From: Bacillota bacterium
GTDB lineage: Bacteria; Bacillota; Clostridia; Lachnospirales; CAG-274
NCBI GenBank assembly: GCA_017460805.1
Contig: JAFUAF010000028.1
Span: 1-64,000, forward strand
DNA: 64,000 bases
Reading direction: 5' to 3'
Shown: in pieces, positions 1 through 8,050 of the stretch
Layout: each line of letters starts with the position of its first letter
Position numbering within the stretch: the stretch's first letter is position 1
Made by a program: the position numbers and the translations under genes
Notes under the pieces: model-generated
Databases searched by the model: none
What the model saw: the letters and a program-made list of their open reading frames with translations, nothing else
What the model was told of the DNA's origin: nothing

Positions 1-138
1 AACGACATTTAAAAATGTCCTTTACTATAACCCTGCGGGGCATGCACACGACTGCGTACAAGGAATAAAGCCGCTTTGCGGCTCGCAGTCGGCGCAAGTA
101 AACGCCCAAAGTCCAAAGACTTTTGTCGTTTACTATAA
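1..138. repeat. Palindromic repeats downstream of sigK
   Basis: Non-coding. It holds an inverted repeat at about 4-19 (gacattt / aaatgtc) followed by ctttactataa, a hairpin at about 70-86 (agccgc ttt gcggct), and a longer palindrome at about 101-135 with arms agtaaacg / cgtttact and an inner aaagtc / gacttt stem, again followed by actataa. The two tail sequences are near-identical, so this looks like two copies of one palindromic repeat. The second could also act as the sigK terminator. Confidence 0.5.
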
Positions 139-807
139 TTACATATTTTCTTTTAATTTCTTTAAAGCCGCAGTTTCTATCCTCGATACGTAACTGCGGC
201 TTATTTCCATTTGTTGGGCGATCTCTCGCTGGGTCACTTCTCTGCCCGTTTCAAGGCCGTAGCGCAGCTTTATTATCTGCTGCTCGCGCTCGGTCAGCAC
301 TTCTTTCATCAATTTCCCGACCTTGCTTAGTTGAATTTTGTCCTCTATTCTGTCTTCGATACTTTTTGAGGTGTCGGCTATCCTGTCCTGGAGCATTATG
401 CCCGCACCGTCTTTGTCCGTGCCCGTCGTGTCCTGCAAACTGATATCGCCGCGGTGTTTTTTTGCGCTTCTTAAACACATCAGCATCTCGTTTTCTATAC
501 AGCGCGCCGCATATGTGCCAAGCTTGCTGCCTTTGTGCCTGTCAAAACTGCATACCGCCTTTATCAGCCCTATCGTTCCCACGGATATCAGATCTTCGTT
601 TTCACTGCGGTAGTTTACATATTTTTTCGCTATGTGCGCCACAAGCCTGAGATTGTGCTCTATCAGTTTGTCGCGCGCCGCTTTGTCACCCTGTTCCGCA
701 AGAATGAGCGCTTCTTCCTCCTCCTGTGGTGACAATGGGTCGGGAAAACTGCCGCCCTCCCCCGTATACCCGAATAAAAACCAGTATTTAAGCAATAGTA
801 TAAGCAT
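139..807 (-). CDS. sigK: RNA polymerase sigma-K factor (late mother-cell sporulation)
   Basis: A 222-residue sigma-70 family protein that directs late mother-cell transcription during sporulation. Region 2 is clear (HNLRLVAHIAKKYVNY, then EDLISVGTIGLIKAV and TYAARCIENEMLMCLRS), and region 4 ends in the HTH TQREIAQQMEISRSYVSRIE. The short hydrophobic N-terminus followed by FPDPLS is typical of pro-sigma-K, which is processed at the membrane, and the spacing of the regions matches SigK better than SigE, SigF or SigG. The start has a good RBS (aaggaagtg). The reading frame is continuous: no skin-like insertion splits it, unlike B. subtilis or C. difficile sigK. The upstream 100 bp holds a GGACAA sequence (850-855) resembling a SpoIIID site core; that match is weak. 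Confidence 0.9.
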   Translation of the reverse strand: MLILLLKYWFLFGYTGEGGSFPDPLSPQEEEEALILAEQGDKAARDKLIEHNLRLVAHIAKKYVNYRSENEDLISVGTIGLIKAVCSFDRHKGSKLGTYAARCIENEMLMCLRSAKKHRGDISLQDTTGTDKDGAGIMLQDRIADTSKSIEDRIEDKIQLSKVGKLMKEVLTEREQQIIKLRYGLETGREVTQREIAQQMEISRSYVSRIETAALKKLKENM

Positions 808-912
808 ATCGGCACTTCCTTTTGACAGCCTGTGAATATACTATTCAGCGGACAAAATGTGTGTTACACATATTTTTGCGGTTTGAATTATATAATTATA
901 AAAAATATGAAT

Positions 913-1280
913 GTGATGTCAGGGGCGGGCGGTAAATTGGAATTTGACGGGGCGTTATTGGCGGGGACAGCGGACTTCTGCCCGAAGTCCGCAAACCCTT
1001 CCACCGCAAGCGGTCCCCCTACCCTAAAAGGGCAGGCAAGGACGACACCCCGTTTCTTCAATAGCCACAGCGGGAGTTTCGTGGTTCCCGATAGTCCGGT
1101 AACTGCGGTGCGCGTTTCTTGGCTCCCCTCGTTAGGGGAGCTGTCAGCCGCCATTTTATCGGCTTTTGACAAAAAACTACAATGGCTGACTGAGGGGTTT
1201 GCGGGCTTCGGATAGAAGCCCTCTGCTATAGCCATTATCTCCCCGTCAAATTGGAATTTGCCTTCCTCTCCCGACATCAC
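913..1280. repeat. MITE-like element, copy 1
   Basis: A roughly 368-bp non-autonomous repeat bounded by imperfect terminal inverted repeats of about 40 bp. The ends are gtgatgtc / gacatcac, and just inside them lie aaattggaatttgacgggg on the left and ccccgtcaaattggaattt on the right. A second copy at 27546-27816 shares most internal blocks, including the aagggcaggcaaggacgaca stretch, the gtttcttcaatag block and the ggggagctgtcagcc block. This copy has about 39 extra bp (near 1078-1116) that the other lacks. Open frames on both strands through it are repeat translations, not genes. It lies between sigK and the gerS-like gene, ending just upstream of that gene's RBS. Confidence 0.8.
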
Positions 1281-1294
1281 AAAAGGAGCAAAAC

Positions 1295-1915
1295 GTGAAA
1301 CTGTTAAAAATCATGATCATCACAATACTGCTTGCGGCGTTTACGGGCTGCGGTGCGGACAAAAAGACGGGGGCGGCGGAAGTTTTGTCGGGCATGGAGA
1401 GCTACACTGCATCCGCCGAGGTCACTTACATATCAAACCGAGGTCAAAACATATACGAAACGGTACAGTACGCCAAAAAAGACGGGCGTTACCGCATAGA
1501 AACGCTTAAACCCGAACAGTATGCGGGCACGGCGCTTGTATACGACGGCAAAATGGTATGGCAGACGGACGGGGCGAACGACAAAATTAAAGTGACATCC
1601 AACTCCCCCGAGCGCAGCCTGCTTCTGCTTTTTGATTTCTGGGAGAACCACCAAAAGTCCATGGAAGATGCCGTCGTTTCGACCGCTTCAAAAAAAGGTG
1701 TGCCTTACAGCGTTTTATCTGCCGATATACCCGGCGAAAACCGCTCGTTCTGCACCGAAAAACTGTGGTTTGACGAAGAAAAAGGCGTTCCCGTAAAACT
1801 TGTGGTATATAATGCAGACAATGCGGAAAAAATTGTTGTAAATTTTACGGATTTCAAGTATAATGAAACCATAGACGAATCGGTATTCTTACCGATGGGA
1901 GAAAAGGAAGAGTGA
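1295..1915 (+). CDS. GerS-like germination/sporulation lipoprotein
   Basis: A 206-residue lipoprotein. The signal peptide ends in a lipobox (LLAAFTGC) with the Cys at about residue 19, and the rest has the LolA/LolB-like beta-rich look of outer-membrane lipoprotein-sorting folds (YVYDGK-type strands, LWFDEEKGVPVKL). In Clostridioides difficile the germination lipoprotein GerS is encoded directly upstream of an alanine racemase gene; here the gene overlaps alr in the same way. Function is inferred from that order plus fold. The start is GTG with a strong RBS (aaaaggagc). The stop overlaps the upstream edge of alr, so the two genes are probably co-transcribed and translationally coupled. Alternative: a generic LolA-like lipoprotein. 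Confidence 0.6.
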   Translation: MKLLKIMIITILLAAFTGCGADKKTGAAEVLSGMESYTASAEVTYISNRGQNIYETVQYAKKDGRYRIETLKPEQYAGTALVYDGKMVWQTDGANDKIKVTSNSPERSLLLLFDFWENHQKSMEDAVVSTASKKGVPYSVLSADIPGENRSFCTEKLWFDEEKGVPVKLVVYNADNAEKIVVNFTDFKYNETIDESVFLPMGEKEE

Positions 1916-1917
1916 AA

Positions 1918-3072
1918 ATGCTTGAATACCAAAGACTTATCGCAACAATAGACCTTGATGCGATAGAACACAATGTAAAACAGATAAAGACAAGACTGAA
2001 GCCCGAGACAAAAATGCTTGCCGTTGTAAAGGCGGACGGTTATGGTCACGGTGCGGTCGAGATAAGCAAGATATGCCTTTTTAACGGCGCAGACTGGCTT
2101 GGCATAGCCACCTGCGAGGAGGGAAAGGCACTAAGGGAGGCTAATATCCCCGTACCTATCCTTATTTTGGGCTATACGGTGGAAAATCAGCTTGAGACCG
2201 TAATAGAAAACGAGCTGACTCAGGCGGTCTACTCGCCCGAAATGGCGAAAAAACTTTCCGATACAGCTGTCAGAATGGGCAGAACGGCCTATGCACATAT
2301 TAAAATAGATACGGGCATGGGCAGAATAGGCTTTTTGCCGAATGAGGAAAGCTTAAAGGCGATAGACGATATCTTTAAACTGCCAAACCTTGAAATAACG
2401 GGTATATTTACCCACTTTTCAACTGCGGACGAAAAGGATAAGACCTTTACCCATACCCAGTTTGAAAGATTTTTGTTTATGACCGAGGGACTTGAAAAAA
2501 TGGGACATACGGGGCTTATCAGACATTGCGCAAACAGCGGCGCTATAATAGATATGCCCGAATTACAGCTTGATATGGTGCGCGCGGGCATTATCCTATA
2601 CGGTATGCTGCCGAGTTCGGAAGTCGGAACAGACCTTGATCTCAGACCTGCCATGAGCCTTAAGACCCATGTCAGCTACGTTAAGGAAGTCGAGGCGGAC
2701 ACCCCTATCGGCTACGGCAGGACTTTCTATACCGACAAACATTCTAAAATAGCTACCGCACCTATCGGCTATGCCGACGGCTACAGCAGGGCATTTTCAA
2801 ACCGTGCAAGGGTCATCGTCAACGGCGAATATGCAAATGTGGTCGGCAATGTCTGCATGGATCAGATAATGCTTGACGTATCGCATATCAAAAATATAAA
2901 AATGGGCGATGAGATAACCATAATGGGTATAGACGGCGACAAAGCAGTGACCGCTGAGGAACTTGCGGCTATTTCAAATACCATAAATTACGAAATAGTC
3001 TGCAATGTCGGCAAACGTGTGCCGCGCGCCTACATCAGGGGCGGAAAAGTCATAAAAGTCACATTGCTGTAA
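1918..3072 (+). CDS. alr: Alanine racemase
   Basis: A PLP-dependent enzyme interconverting L- and D-alanine, for peptidoglycan and, in spore formers, for controlling L-alanine germinant. The PLP lysine is in AVVKADGYGHG (residue 38 from the chosen ATG). The second catalytic residue lies in GYGRTFYT, and the C-terminal beta domain carries NVCMDQIMLDV. Length (384 residues) is normal. I chose the ATG at 1918 because AAGGAAGAG lies 5 nt before it; a GTG at 1912 falls inside that RBS. It follows the gerS-like gene without a gap and is followed by mazF, the usual alr-mazF order of Firmicutes minus the antitoxin gene. Confidence 0.95.
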   Translation: MLEYQRLIATIDLDAIEHNVKQIKTRLKPETKMLAVVKADGYGHGAVEISKICLFNGADWLGIATCEEGKALREANIPVPILILGYTVENQLETVIENELTQAVYSPEMAKKLSDTAVRMGRTAYAHIKIDTGMGRIGFLPNEESLKAIDDIFKLPNLEITGIFTHFSTADEKDKTFTHTQFERFLFMTEGLEKMGHTGLIRHCANSGAIIDMPELQLDMVRAGIILYGMLPSSEVGTDLDLRPAMSLKTHVSYVKEVEADTPIGYGRTFYTDKHSKIATAPIGYADGYSRAFSNRARVIVNGEYANVVGNVCMDQIMLDVSHIKNIKMGDEITIMGIDGDKAVTAEELAAISNTINYEIVCNVGKRVPRAYIRGGKVIKVTLL

Positions 3073-3162
3073 TTATTTCGGATATAATTATTTTTACATA
3101 AAATGTATAAAATTTAAAAATACACCCGATACTGAATATAAGAAAAACAGTGGAGGGGTAAT

Positions 3163-3519
3163 ATGACAGTAAAACGCGGAGACATTTTTTATGCGGATCT
3201 GAGCCCTGTTATAGGCTCGGAACAGGGTGGCATACGCCCTGTGCTTATAATTCAGAACAATGTGGGCAACCGCTACAGTCCGACTGTGATATGTGCGGCA
3301 ATAACAAGCCGCATAAACAAGGCTAAACTGCCCACGCATATAGAAATAGACAAGGAGAACCATTCGCTTGCCAAGGACTCGGTCATACTGCTTGAACAGG
3401 TGCGCACCGTGGATAAACGCCGCCTGCGCGAGAAGATAGGCCACCTTGACGAGTATATAATGGACAGGGTAGACAGAGCGCTGCTGACAAGTCTGGGGCT
3501 GCAAAGTCTCGGTACATAA
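3163..3519 (+). CDS. mazF: MazF/NdoA-type mRNA interferase
   Basis: A 118-residue PemK/MazF endoribonuclease. The family signature is complete: [20 protein letters not shown] at the N-terminus, RPVLIIQNN, the [15 protein letters not shown] segment, and [13 protein letters not shown] near the C-terminus, as in B. subtilis EndoA. In most Firmicutes a ribbon-helix-helix antitoxin gene (ndoAI/mazE) lies between alr and mazF. Here the 90-bp gap holds no antitoxin frame. The RBS ggagggg lies close before the ATG. The toxin must be controlled by an antitoxin encoded elsewhere or be tolerated at low level; both are inference. Confidence 0.92.
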   Translation: MTVKRGDIFYADLSPVIGSEQGGIRPVLIIQNNVGNRYSPTVICAAITSRINKAKLPTHIEIDKENHSLAKDSVILLEQVRTVDKRRLREKIGHLDEYIMDRVDRALLTSLGLQSLGT

Positions 3520-3555
3520 GGCGTTTGGCAGCGCCCTTACATAAGAGGACAAGAT

Positions 3556-4032
3556 ATGATAAAACTGTACAAAAACACGGACGACGGCCTGTGCTACGCA
3601 GAATGTTGGGTGGATGATGATATGGCTACCGTACATCTCGGTGCTGTCGGCAGTATGGGCGAGTGCTGGGAGGAAGAGTGCGGCAATGCCAAGCTTTTTC
3701 TGAAAAAATTTAAGGCAAAGTATGAAGCCGAGGGCTACGCTTCTATTCCCGACAGCCAAATGTGCTGGATAAAGGTCAGCTGGGAAACGGAGAACGAGAC
3801 CCTTTCGCCCGAGGACGAGGCGCGCATAGAAAAGGCATACGACAGCCTTAACGAGGCTTTCGGCTGGACGGGGCTCGGATATGCGGACGGCTTTGATACA
3901 AATGAAAAGGACGGCAGATACTTTGTTACGCTTTACGCCCTTTCGGTCGACAGGGAACTGGGTATCGCCGTCGCAAAAAATTCAACGGAGCTGGATAAAA
4001 AATTTAAGGTCGAGGCAGAGGACTTTGAGTAG
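3556..4032 (+). CDS. Conserved-looking acidic hypothetical protein
   Basis: A 158-residue acidic cytoplasmic protein with no signal peptide or membrane segment. It is rich in aromatic and acidic residues (CYAECWVDDD, GECWEEECGN, EAFGWTGLGYADG). I do not recognise the family. An RBS (agaggac) precedes the ATG, and it sits 36 bp after mazF on the same strand, so it may share its transcript. Its 3' end overlaps the convergent 4004-4507 gene by about 29 bp. Confidence 0.65.
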   Translation: MIKLYKNTDDGLCYAECWVDDDMATVHLGAVGSMGECWEEECGNAKLFLKKFKAKYEAEGYASIPDSQMCWIKVSWETENETLSPEDEARIEKAYDSLNEAFGWTGLGYADGFDTNEKDGRYFVTLYALSVDRELGIAVAKNSTELDKKFKVEAEDFE

Positions 4033-4507
4033 TTTCCTCAAGTTTTGAGCGTATGGCACGTTCTGTTTCTTCGATAGCTTCGGTCTTTAATGACGGGTCG
4101 GTGTTTTCTATGATATACAATGCCTGCTCGTATTTCTCCTCATCGACAAGCTTTTGCAGATATGCGGCATAATTATCCCGCACATTTTTGTACAGCTTTG
4201 ACGTGTCGGGAGAAAATGACTTGTCAAAATGGCACAGTTCGGCTATTTTGCGGTACTTCTGCTCGGTCGTTATATCATTTAAAAGCGACTGCGCTTGCGG
4301 GTAATATTTGCTTTTGGGACTTATCTCTTTCAGATATTCCGCCGCTTTTTCGTAATCGTCCGCGGATAATGCTTCCTCGGCTTTTTGGATATAAGAATGA
4401 CCGCCGCTGTATTGCAAAAATAAAACAGCGCCCGTCATCATACCGATAAAAAGCAGAACCGCAAGTGCTGTTTTTGTTAAGCGCTTCAAATGTTTTTTTA
4501 TTAACAT
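4004..4507 (-). CDS. Membrane-anchored TPR-like protein
   Basis: About 167 residues. One N-terminal transmembrane segment (TALAVLLFIGMMTGAVLFL) is followed by an extracytoplasmic helical region with TPR-like spacing (YIQKAEEALSADDYEKAAEY, KYEQALYIIENTDPSLKTEA). No enzymatic motif is visible; a scaffold role is inferred. I prefer the ATG at 4507 because GGAGGTGAG ends a few bases before it; an upstream GTG at 4516 lies within that RBS. The gene converges on its neighbour with a short overlap. Confidence 0.6.
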   Translation of the reverse strand: MLIKKHLKRLTKTALAVLLFIGMMTGAVLFLQYSGGHSYIQKAEEALSADDYEKAAEYLKEISPKSKYYPQAQSLLNDITTEQKYRKIAELCHFDKSFSPDTSKLYKNVRDNYAAYLQKLVDEEKYEQALYIIENTDPSLKTEAIEETERAIRSKLEETTQSPLPRP

Positions 4508-4557
4508 ACCTCTCACCTCCGACAGGTATTATTTTACAGTAAAGTTGAGTTCATTGC

Positions 4558-4890
4558 AAGATGTATTTGGGAGATAAACACACTTTTGCTTTTGCAAAAG
4601 TGTGTTGGAGCGCAGGACTGGGAGCTGAGCCGCGAAGCGGCGATGCGATTCCTGCGCGACCCCTACAACGCGCTTGCGCGCCATTGTTTATAAGTAACTT
4701 TAATAGTTGCTGGCAAAAGGATATAAGTCCGCCCCATGCCAATAACTATAAAAAGTTACCTAATTACAAGTGGCGCGCAAGCGCGTTGCGGGAAGTCGCA
4801 CGGGAATCGTATCGCGCTTCGCGCTCAACTCCCAGTCCCGTGCTCCAGCGACGATTTGCTTTAGCAAATCGTCGCTAAATTCCAATTTGC
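4558..4890. repeat. Large palindromic (inverted-repeat) element
   Basis: About 330 bp forming one imperfect palindrome. The left arm (about 4600-4700, with gcaggactgggagctgagc and aacgcgcttgcgcgcca) is the reverse complement of the right arm (about 4768-4850), with a short central loop around 4715-4745. Each end also carries a small hairpin: acacacttttg / caaaagtgtgt at 4577-4605 and gacgatttgc / gcaaatcgtc at 4850-4873. The right end finishes with aaattccaattt (4876-4887), the same 12-mer found at the ends of the MITE copies. Non-coding, MITE-like. It lies just upstream of the glgB promoter. Confidence 0.75.
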
Positions 4891-4910
4891 ATCCGACTAA
4901 AAAACATTCA

Positions 4911-4939
4911 TTTACATTTTTCATAATATGTGGTATAAT
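4911..4939 (+). promoter_or_regulatory. Sigma-A type promoter for glgB
   Basis: TTTACA at 4911-4916 and TATAAT at 4934-4939 with a 17-bp spacer, 65 bp before the glgB start. Confidence 0.7.
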
Positions 4940-5003
4940 CAAAATAGAATTACAGGCGGAACACAAGCCTTTATATAAAACAAAAGAGAAGGGAGCAGAT
5001 AAA

Positions 5004-7214
5004 ATGCTTACAACAGTTAATATGAGCGAGCTTCAGCAGATAGTAAATGCGAATTACGGGGATCCGCATAGAATACTGGGGATGCACGAATTCAAGACCA
5101 AAAAAGGGGAGTGTCTTGTTGTGCGCGCATTCATCCCGCAGGCGGATAAAATAACGATAGTTGACGACGAAAACCCCGAAAACCGTTACGAAATGGACAA
5201 AATACACTTAGACGGCTTTTTTGAGTGTGTGATAGAGGACAGAACGGAATTTTTCAGATATAAACTGGATATAACCGCAGGCGAGGAAACACATTGGGAG
5301 ACCTATGATGCCTACGCATTCCCGCCTACCATAGACGAAACGGACGTTTACCTTTTCAATACAGGCACAAACTATCAGGTCTATGAAAAACTCGGCGCAA
5401 ATCCTATCGTTGTGGACGGTGTCGAGGGCGTTGCATTCGGTGTATGGGCACCCAACGCAAGACGTGTCAGCGTTATAGGCGAGTTCAATTCCTGGGACGG
5501 CAGACGCCATGCTATGCGCCTTTTGCACGAGGGCTCGGGCGTTTGGGAGATATTTATCCCCGGCTTGCAGGACTACGACAAGTATAAATACGAGATCAAG
5601 ACCGCTGACGGCTCTATGATACAAAAACAGGATCCTTACGGCAAGTTCTGCGAACTTCGCCCCAGTACCTGTTCAATGGTATTCAACATCAACAACCACC
5701 AATGGAACGACCAATACTGGTACGAGTGCCTTGAAAATAAGGAAAAATTCGATGCTCCAATGAATATTTACGAGGTGCATTTGGGCTCGTGGAAGAAAGT
5801 CGAGGAGGAAGAAAACCGCTTCCTCAGCTATCTTGAAATGGCAGATCAGCTTATTCCCTACGTTAAGGAAATGGGCTATACACATATCGAGCTTATGCCC
5901 GTTGAGGAACACCCCTACGACGGTTCATGGGGCTATCAGGTAACGGGATACTATGCGCCCACAAGCCGTTACGGCAATCCCGACGAGTTTATGACCTTTG
6001 TCGATAAATGCCACCAGGCAGGCATAGGCGTATTTCTTGACTGGGTGCCCGCACACTTCCCGAAAGATGCACACGGTCTTGCGCGCTTTGACGGCTCGGC
6101 TCTTTACGAGCACGCAGATCCCCGTCAGGGCGAACACGCGGAGTGGGGTACACTTATCTATAACTTCGGCAGAAGCGAGGTAAAGAATTTCCTTATCGCA
6201 AATGCTCTCTACTGGGTGGAAAAATTCCATATCGACGGCCTGCGCGTGGATGCCGTTTCATCCATGCTCTACCTTAACTACGGCAAGGAAGACGGTCAAT
6301 GGGTACCCAATCAGTACGGCGGCAGCGATAACCTTGATGCAATAGAATTTATAAAGCACCTTAATTCCATTATGTTAAAGCGCAACCCCCATGTCCACAT
6401 GATAGCCGAGGAATCGACTTCATGGCCTTACATCACAAAGCCCGTGGACGACGGCGGCCTTGGTTTTACAATGAAGTGGAATATGGGCTGGATGAACGAC
6501 TTTTTGGAATATGTCGAGAAAGACCCTATTTACAAGAAATATCATCATAATAACCTGACCTTCGGCATGGTATACGCTTACACCGAGAAATTTATCCTTG
6601 TTTTGAGCCATGACGAGGTCGTACACGGCAAAAAGTCCATGCTTGACAAAATGCCAGGCGACCTTTGGCAAAAGTTTGCCAACCTGCGCGTTGCTTACGG
6701 TTTTATGTTCGGCTTCCCGGGCAAAAAACTGCTGTTTATGGGCGGCGAGTTCGGCCAGTTTATAGAATGGAACGAAAAACGTCCGCTTGATTGGTTCCTG
6801 CTTGAATATCAGCATCACCAGACCATGCTCGACTATGTAAAGCGCCTTAACCACATCTATCTTGAAAACGAGGCACTGTGGAGAAAAGACAACGACCCGC
6901 AGGGCTTTGAGTGGATAGATGCGAATGACGGCAACCACAGTATTTATTCCTTTATCCGTAAGGGCAGCAAGCGCGAGGACACCCTTGTCGTTATCTGCAA
7001 CTTTACGCCGAATACTTATGAAGGTTTCCGCCAGGGTATGCCTTTTGAGGGCAACTGGCACGAGATACTTAACTCCGATGCCGAGGAATTCGGCGGCAGC
7101 GGCGTTATAAACGTATATCCATACTACACGGAACGCATAGAGAGCCACAACAGGGAGTGGAGCGTTGTGCTTCGTATACCGCCCTTATCGGTGCTTATTT
7201 TGAAGTGCGTATAA
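5004..7214 (+). CDS. glgB: 1,4-alpha-glucan branching enzyme
   Basis: A 736-residue GH13 enzyme forming alpha-1,6 branches in glycogen. Order of domains: N-terminal beta domain, CBM48 (FGVWAPNARRVSVIGEFNSW), then the catalytic barrel with GLRVDAVSSML (nucleophile Asp), HMIAEEST (acid/base Glu) and LVLSHDEVVHGK (transition-state Asp), then the C-terminal beta domain. I chose the ATG at 5004, which has AGAAGGGAG just upstream. The frame is open further upstream only because it runs through the repeat. No other glycogen genes are adjacent; the next gene starts 5 bp after the stop. Confidence 0.95.
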   Translation: MLTTVNMSELQQIVNANYGDPHRILGMHEFKTKKGECLVVRAFIPQADKITIVDDENPENRYEMDKIHLDGFFECVIEDRTEFFRYKLDITAGEETHWETYDAYAFPPTIDETDVYLFNTGTNYQVYEKLGANPIVVDGVEGVAFGVWAPNARRVSVIGEFNSWDGRRHAMRLLHEGSGVWEIFIPGLQDYDKYKYEIKTADGSMIQKQDPYGKFCELRPSTCSMVFNINNHQWNDQYWYECLENKEKFDAPMNIYEVHLGSWKKVEEEENRFLSYLEMADQLIPYVKEMGYTHIELMPVEEHPYDGSWGYQVTGYYAPTSRYGNPDEFMTFVDKCHQAGIGVFLDWVPAHFPKDAHGLARFDGSALYEHADPRQGEHAEWGTLIYNFGRSEVKNFLIANALYWVEKFHIDGLRVDAVSSMLYLNYGKEDGQWVPNQYGGSDNLDAIEFIKHLNSIMLKRNPHVHMIAEESTSWPYITKPVDDGGLGFTMKWNMGWMNDFLEYVEKDPIYKKYHHNNLTFGMVYAYTEKFILVLSHDEVVHGKKSMLDKMPGDLWQKFANLRVAYGFMFGFPGKKLLFMGGEFGQFIEWNEKRPLDWFLLEYQHHQTMLDYVKRLNHIYLENEALWRKDNDPQGFEWIDANDGNHSIYSFIRKGSKREDTLVVICNFTPNTYEGFRQGMPFEGNWHEILNSDAEEFGGSGVINVYPYYTERIESHNREWSVVLRIPPLSVLILKCV

Positions 7215-7218
7215 GCCT

Positions 7219-7743
7219 ATGGACGGATTTGTAACAAAAACGCGCCCGTTCTGGACGCGTGTGATAGAATTTGTTATCTACAGCTTCTGCGGCTGGGCGT
7301 ATGAAATGGTCGCAGAGGGCATACTTGCAGGCCACCTTGTGGACAGGGGCTGGCTGCATCTGCCGCTTTGCATTATATACGGTTTTTTCAGCATAGTGGT
7401 GCTGAAAGTCTTTAAACCGCAGAAAAACAAACCTGCCGCCGTGTTCTTTTTTAGCATGGCTATAGTGACCGTTTTGGAATATCTGAGTGCCCTGCTTATC
7501 GAGGCGGTCTTACATAAAAGCCTGTGGGACTATTCCCGCTGGATATGTAATTTTCAAGGGCGTGTTTCCCTTATCAGCAGCCTTATCTTCGGCACGGCCT
7601 GTGTGCTGCTGGTATTCTGGGCTCACCCGACTTTCAATAATTTTTTCAATAAAAAATGCAATGCCAAAGTGACGGTGATACTCGGCATGGTACTGCTTGC
7701 GGCGGTCGTCGCCGATGCGGTTATAACTGCACTTGGGTATTGA
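7219..7743 (+). CDS. CmpB-like putative ABC-transporter type membrane protein (PF06541-like)
   Basis: A 174-residue protein with about five transmembrane segments. It shows the features I associate with the CmpB family: FCGWAYEMV near the N-terminus, GWLHLPLCIIYGFF, LEYLSALLIEAVLHKSLWDYS, and NFQGRVSLISSLIFG. The biochemical role of this family is not established. It starts 5 bp after glgB and is probably co-transcribed with it. A stem-loop terminator follows. Confidence 0.75.
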   Translation: MDGFVTKTRPFWTRVIEFVIYSFCGWAYEMVAEGILAGHLVDRGWLHLPLCIIYGFFSIVVLKVFKPQKNKPAAVFFFSMAIVTVLEYLSALLIEAVLHKSLWDYSRWICNFQGRVSLISSLIFGTACVLLVFWAHPTFNNFFNKKCNAKVTVILGMVLLAAVVADAVITALGY

Positions 7744-7765
7744 ATTGTACACGGTTCTGTAATGT

Positions 7766-7803
7766 TTGGTGCGGTCGGTAATGACTGCACCGAATTTTTT
7801 TTA
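7766..7803 (+). terminator. Rho-independent terminator
   Basis: Stem ggtgcggtc / gactgcacc followed by a run of T, directly after the CmpB-like gene. Confidence 0.8.
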
Positions 7804-8050
7804 TAATTTCAGTTAATGGGAGTTTTTTTGGACATAAGGCATTATATAATACCCCCAAAAATTTTGTCTACTTCCCCGGTATACAAAAACATAAAAAATA
7901 TTGTATGATACAAATGACACAATAAATATCCAAAAAACAAAAATCACTCAAACAAATTATCAAACATTAATAAAGCGCTATTGACCCTATTGAAGTTTAG
8001 TGATATAATCACATATACAAACAGATTGGAAAAATAGGGGAGGCGGAATT
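7804..8050 (+). promoter_or_regulatory. AT-rich leader with promoter for the 8051 gene
   Basis: AT-rich, non-coding. A good promoter is visible: TTGACC at 7981-7986 and TATAAT at 8004-8009, spacer 17. A ggggaggcgg RBS precedes the next ATG. Nothing else is recognisable. Confidence 0.7.

Noticed and set aside
139..807. A skin-type insertion in sigK
   Set aside because: The sigK frame is continuous through both the region 2 and region 4 segments.
888..1280. Long open frames on both strands through 832-1280 and 27556-27750
   Set aside because: They are translations of the MITE-like repeat. They have no RBS, differ between the two copies in ways that ignore codons, and match no protein fold.
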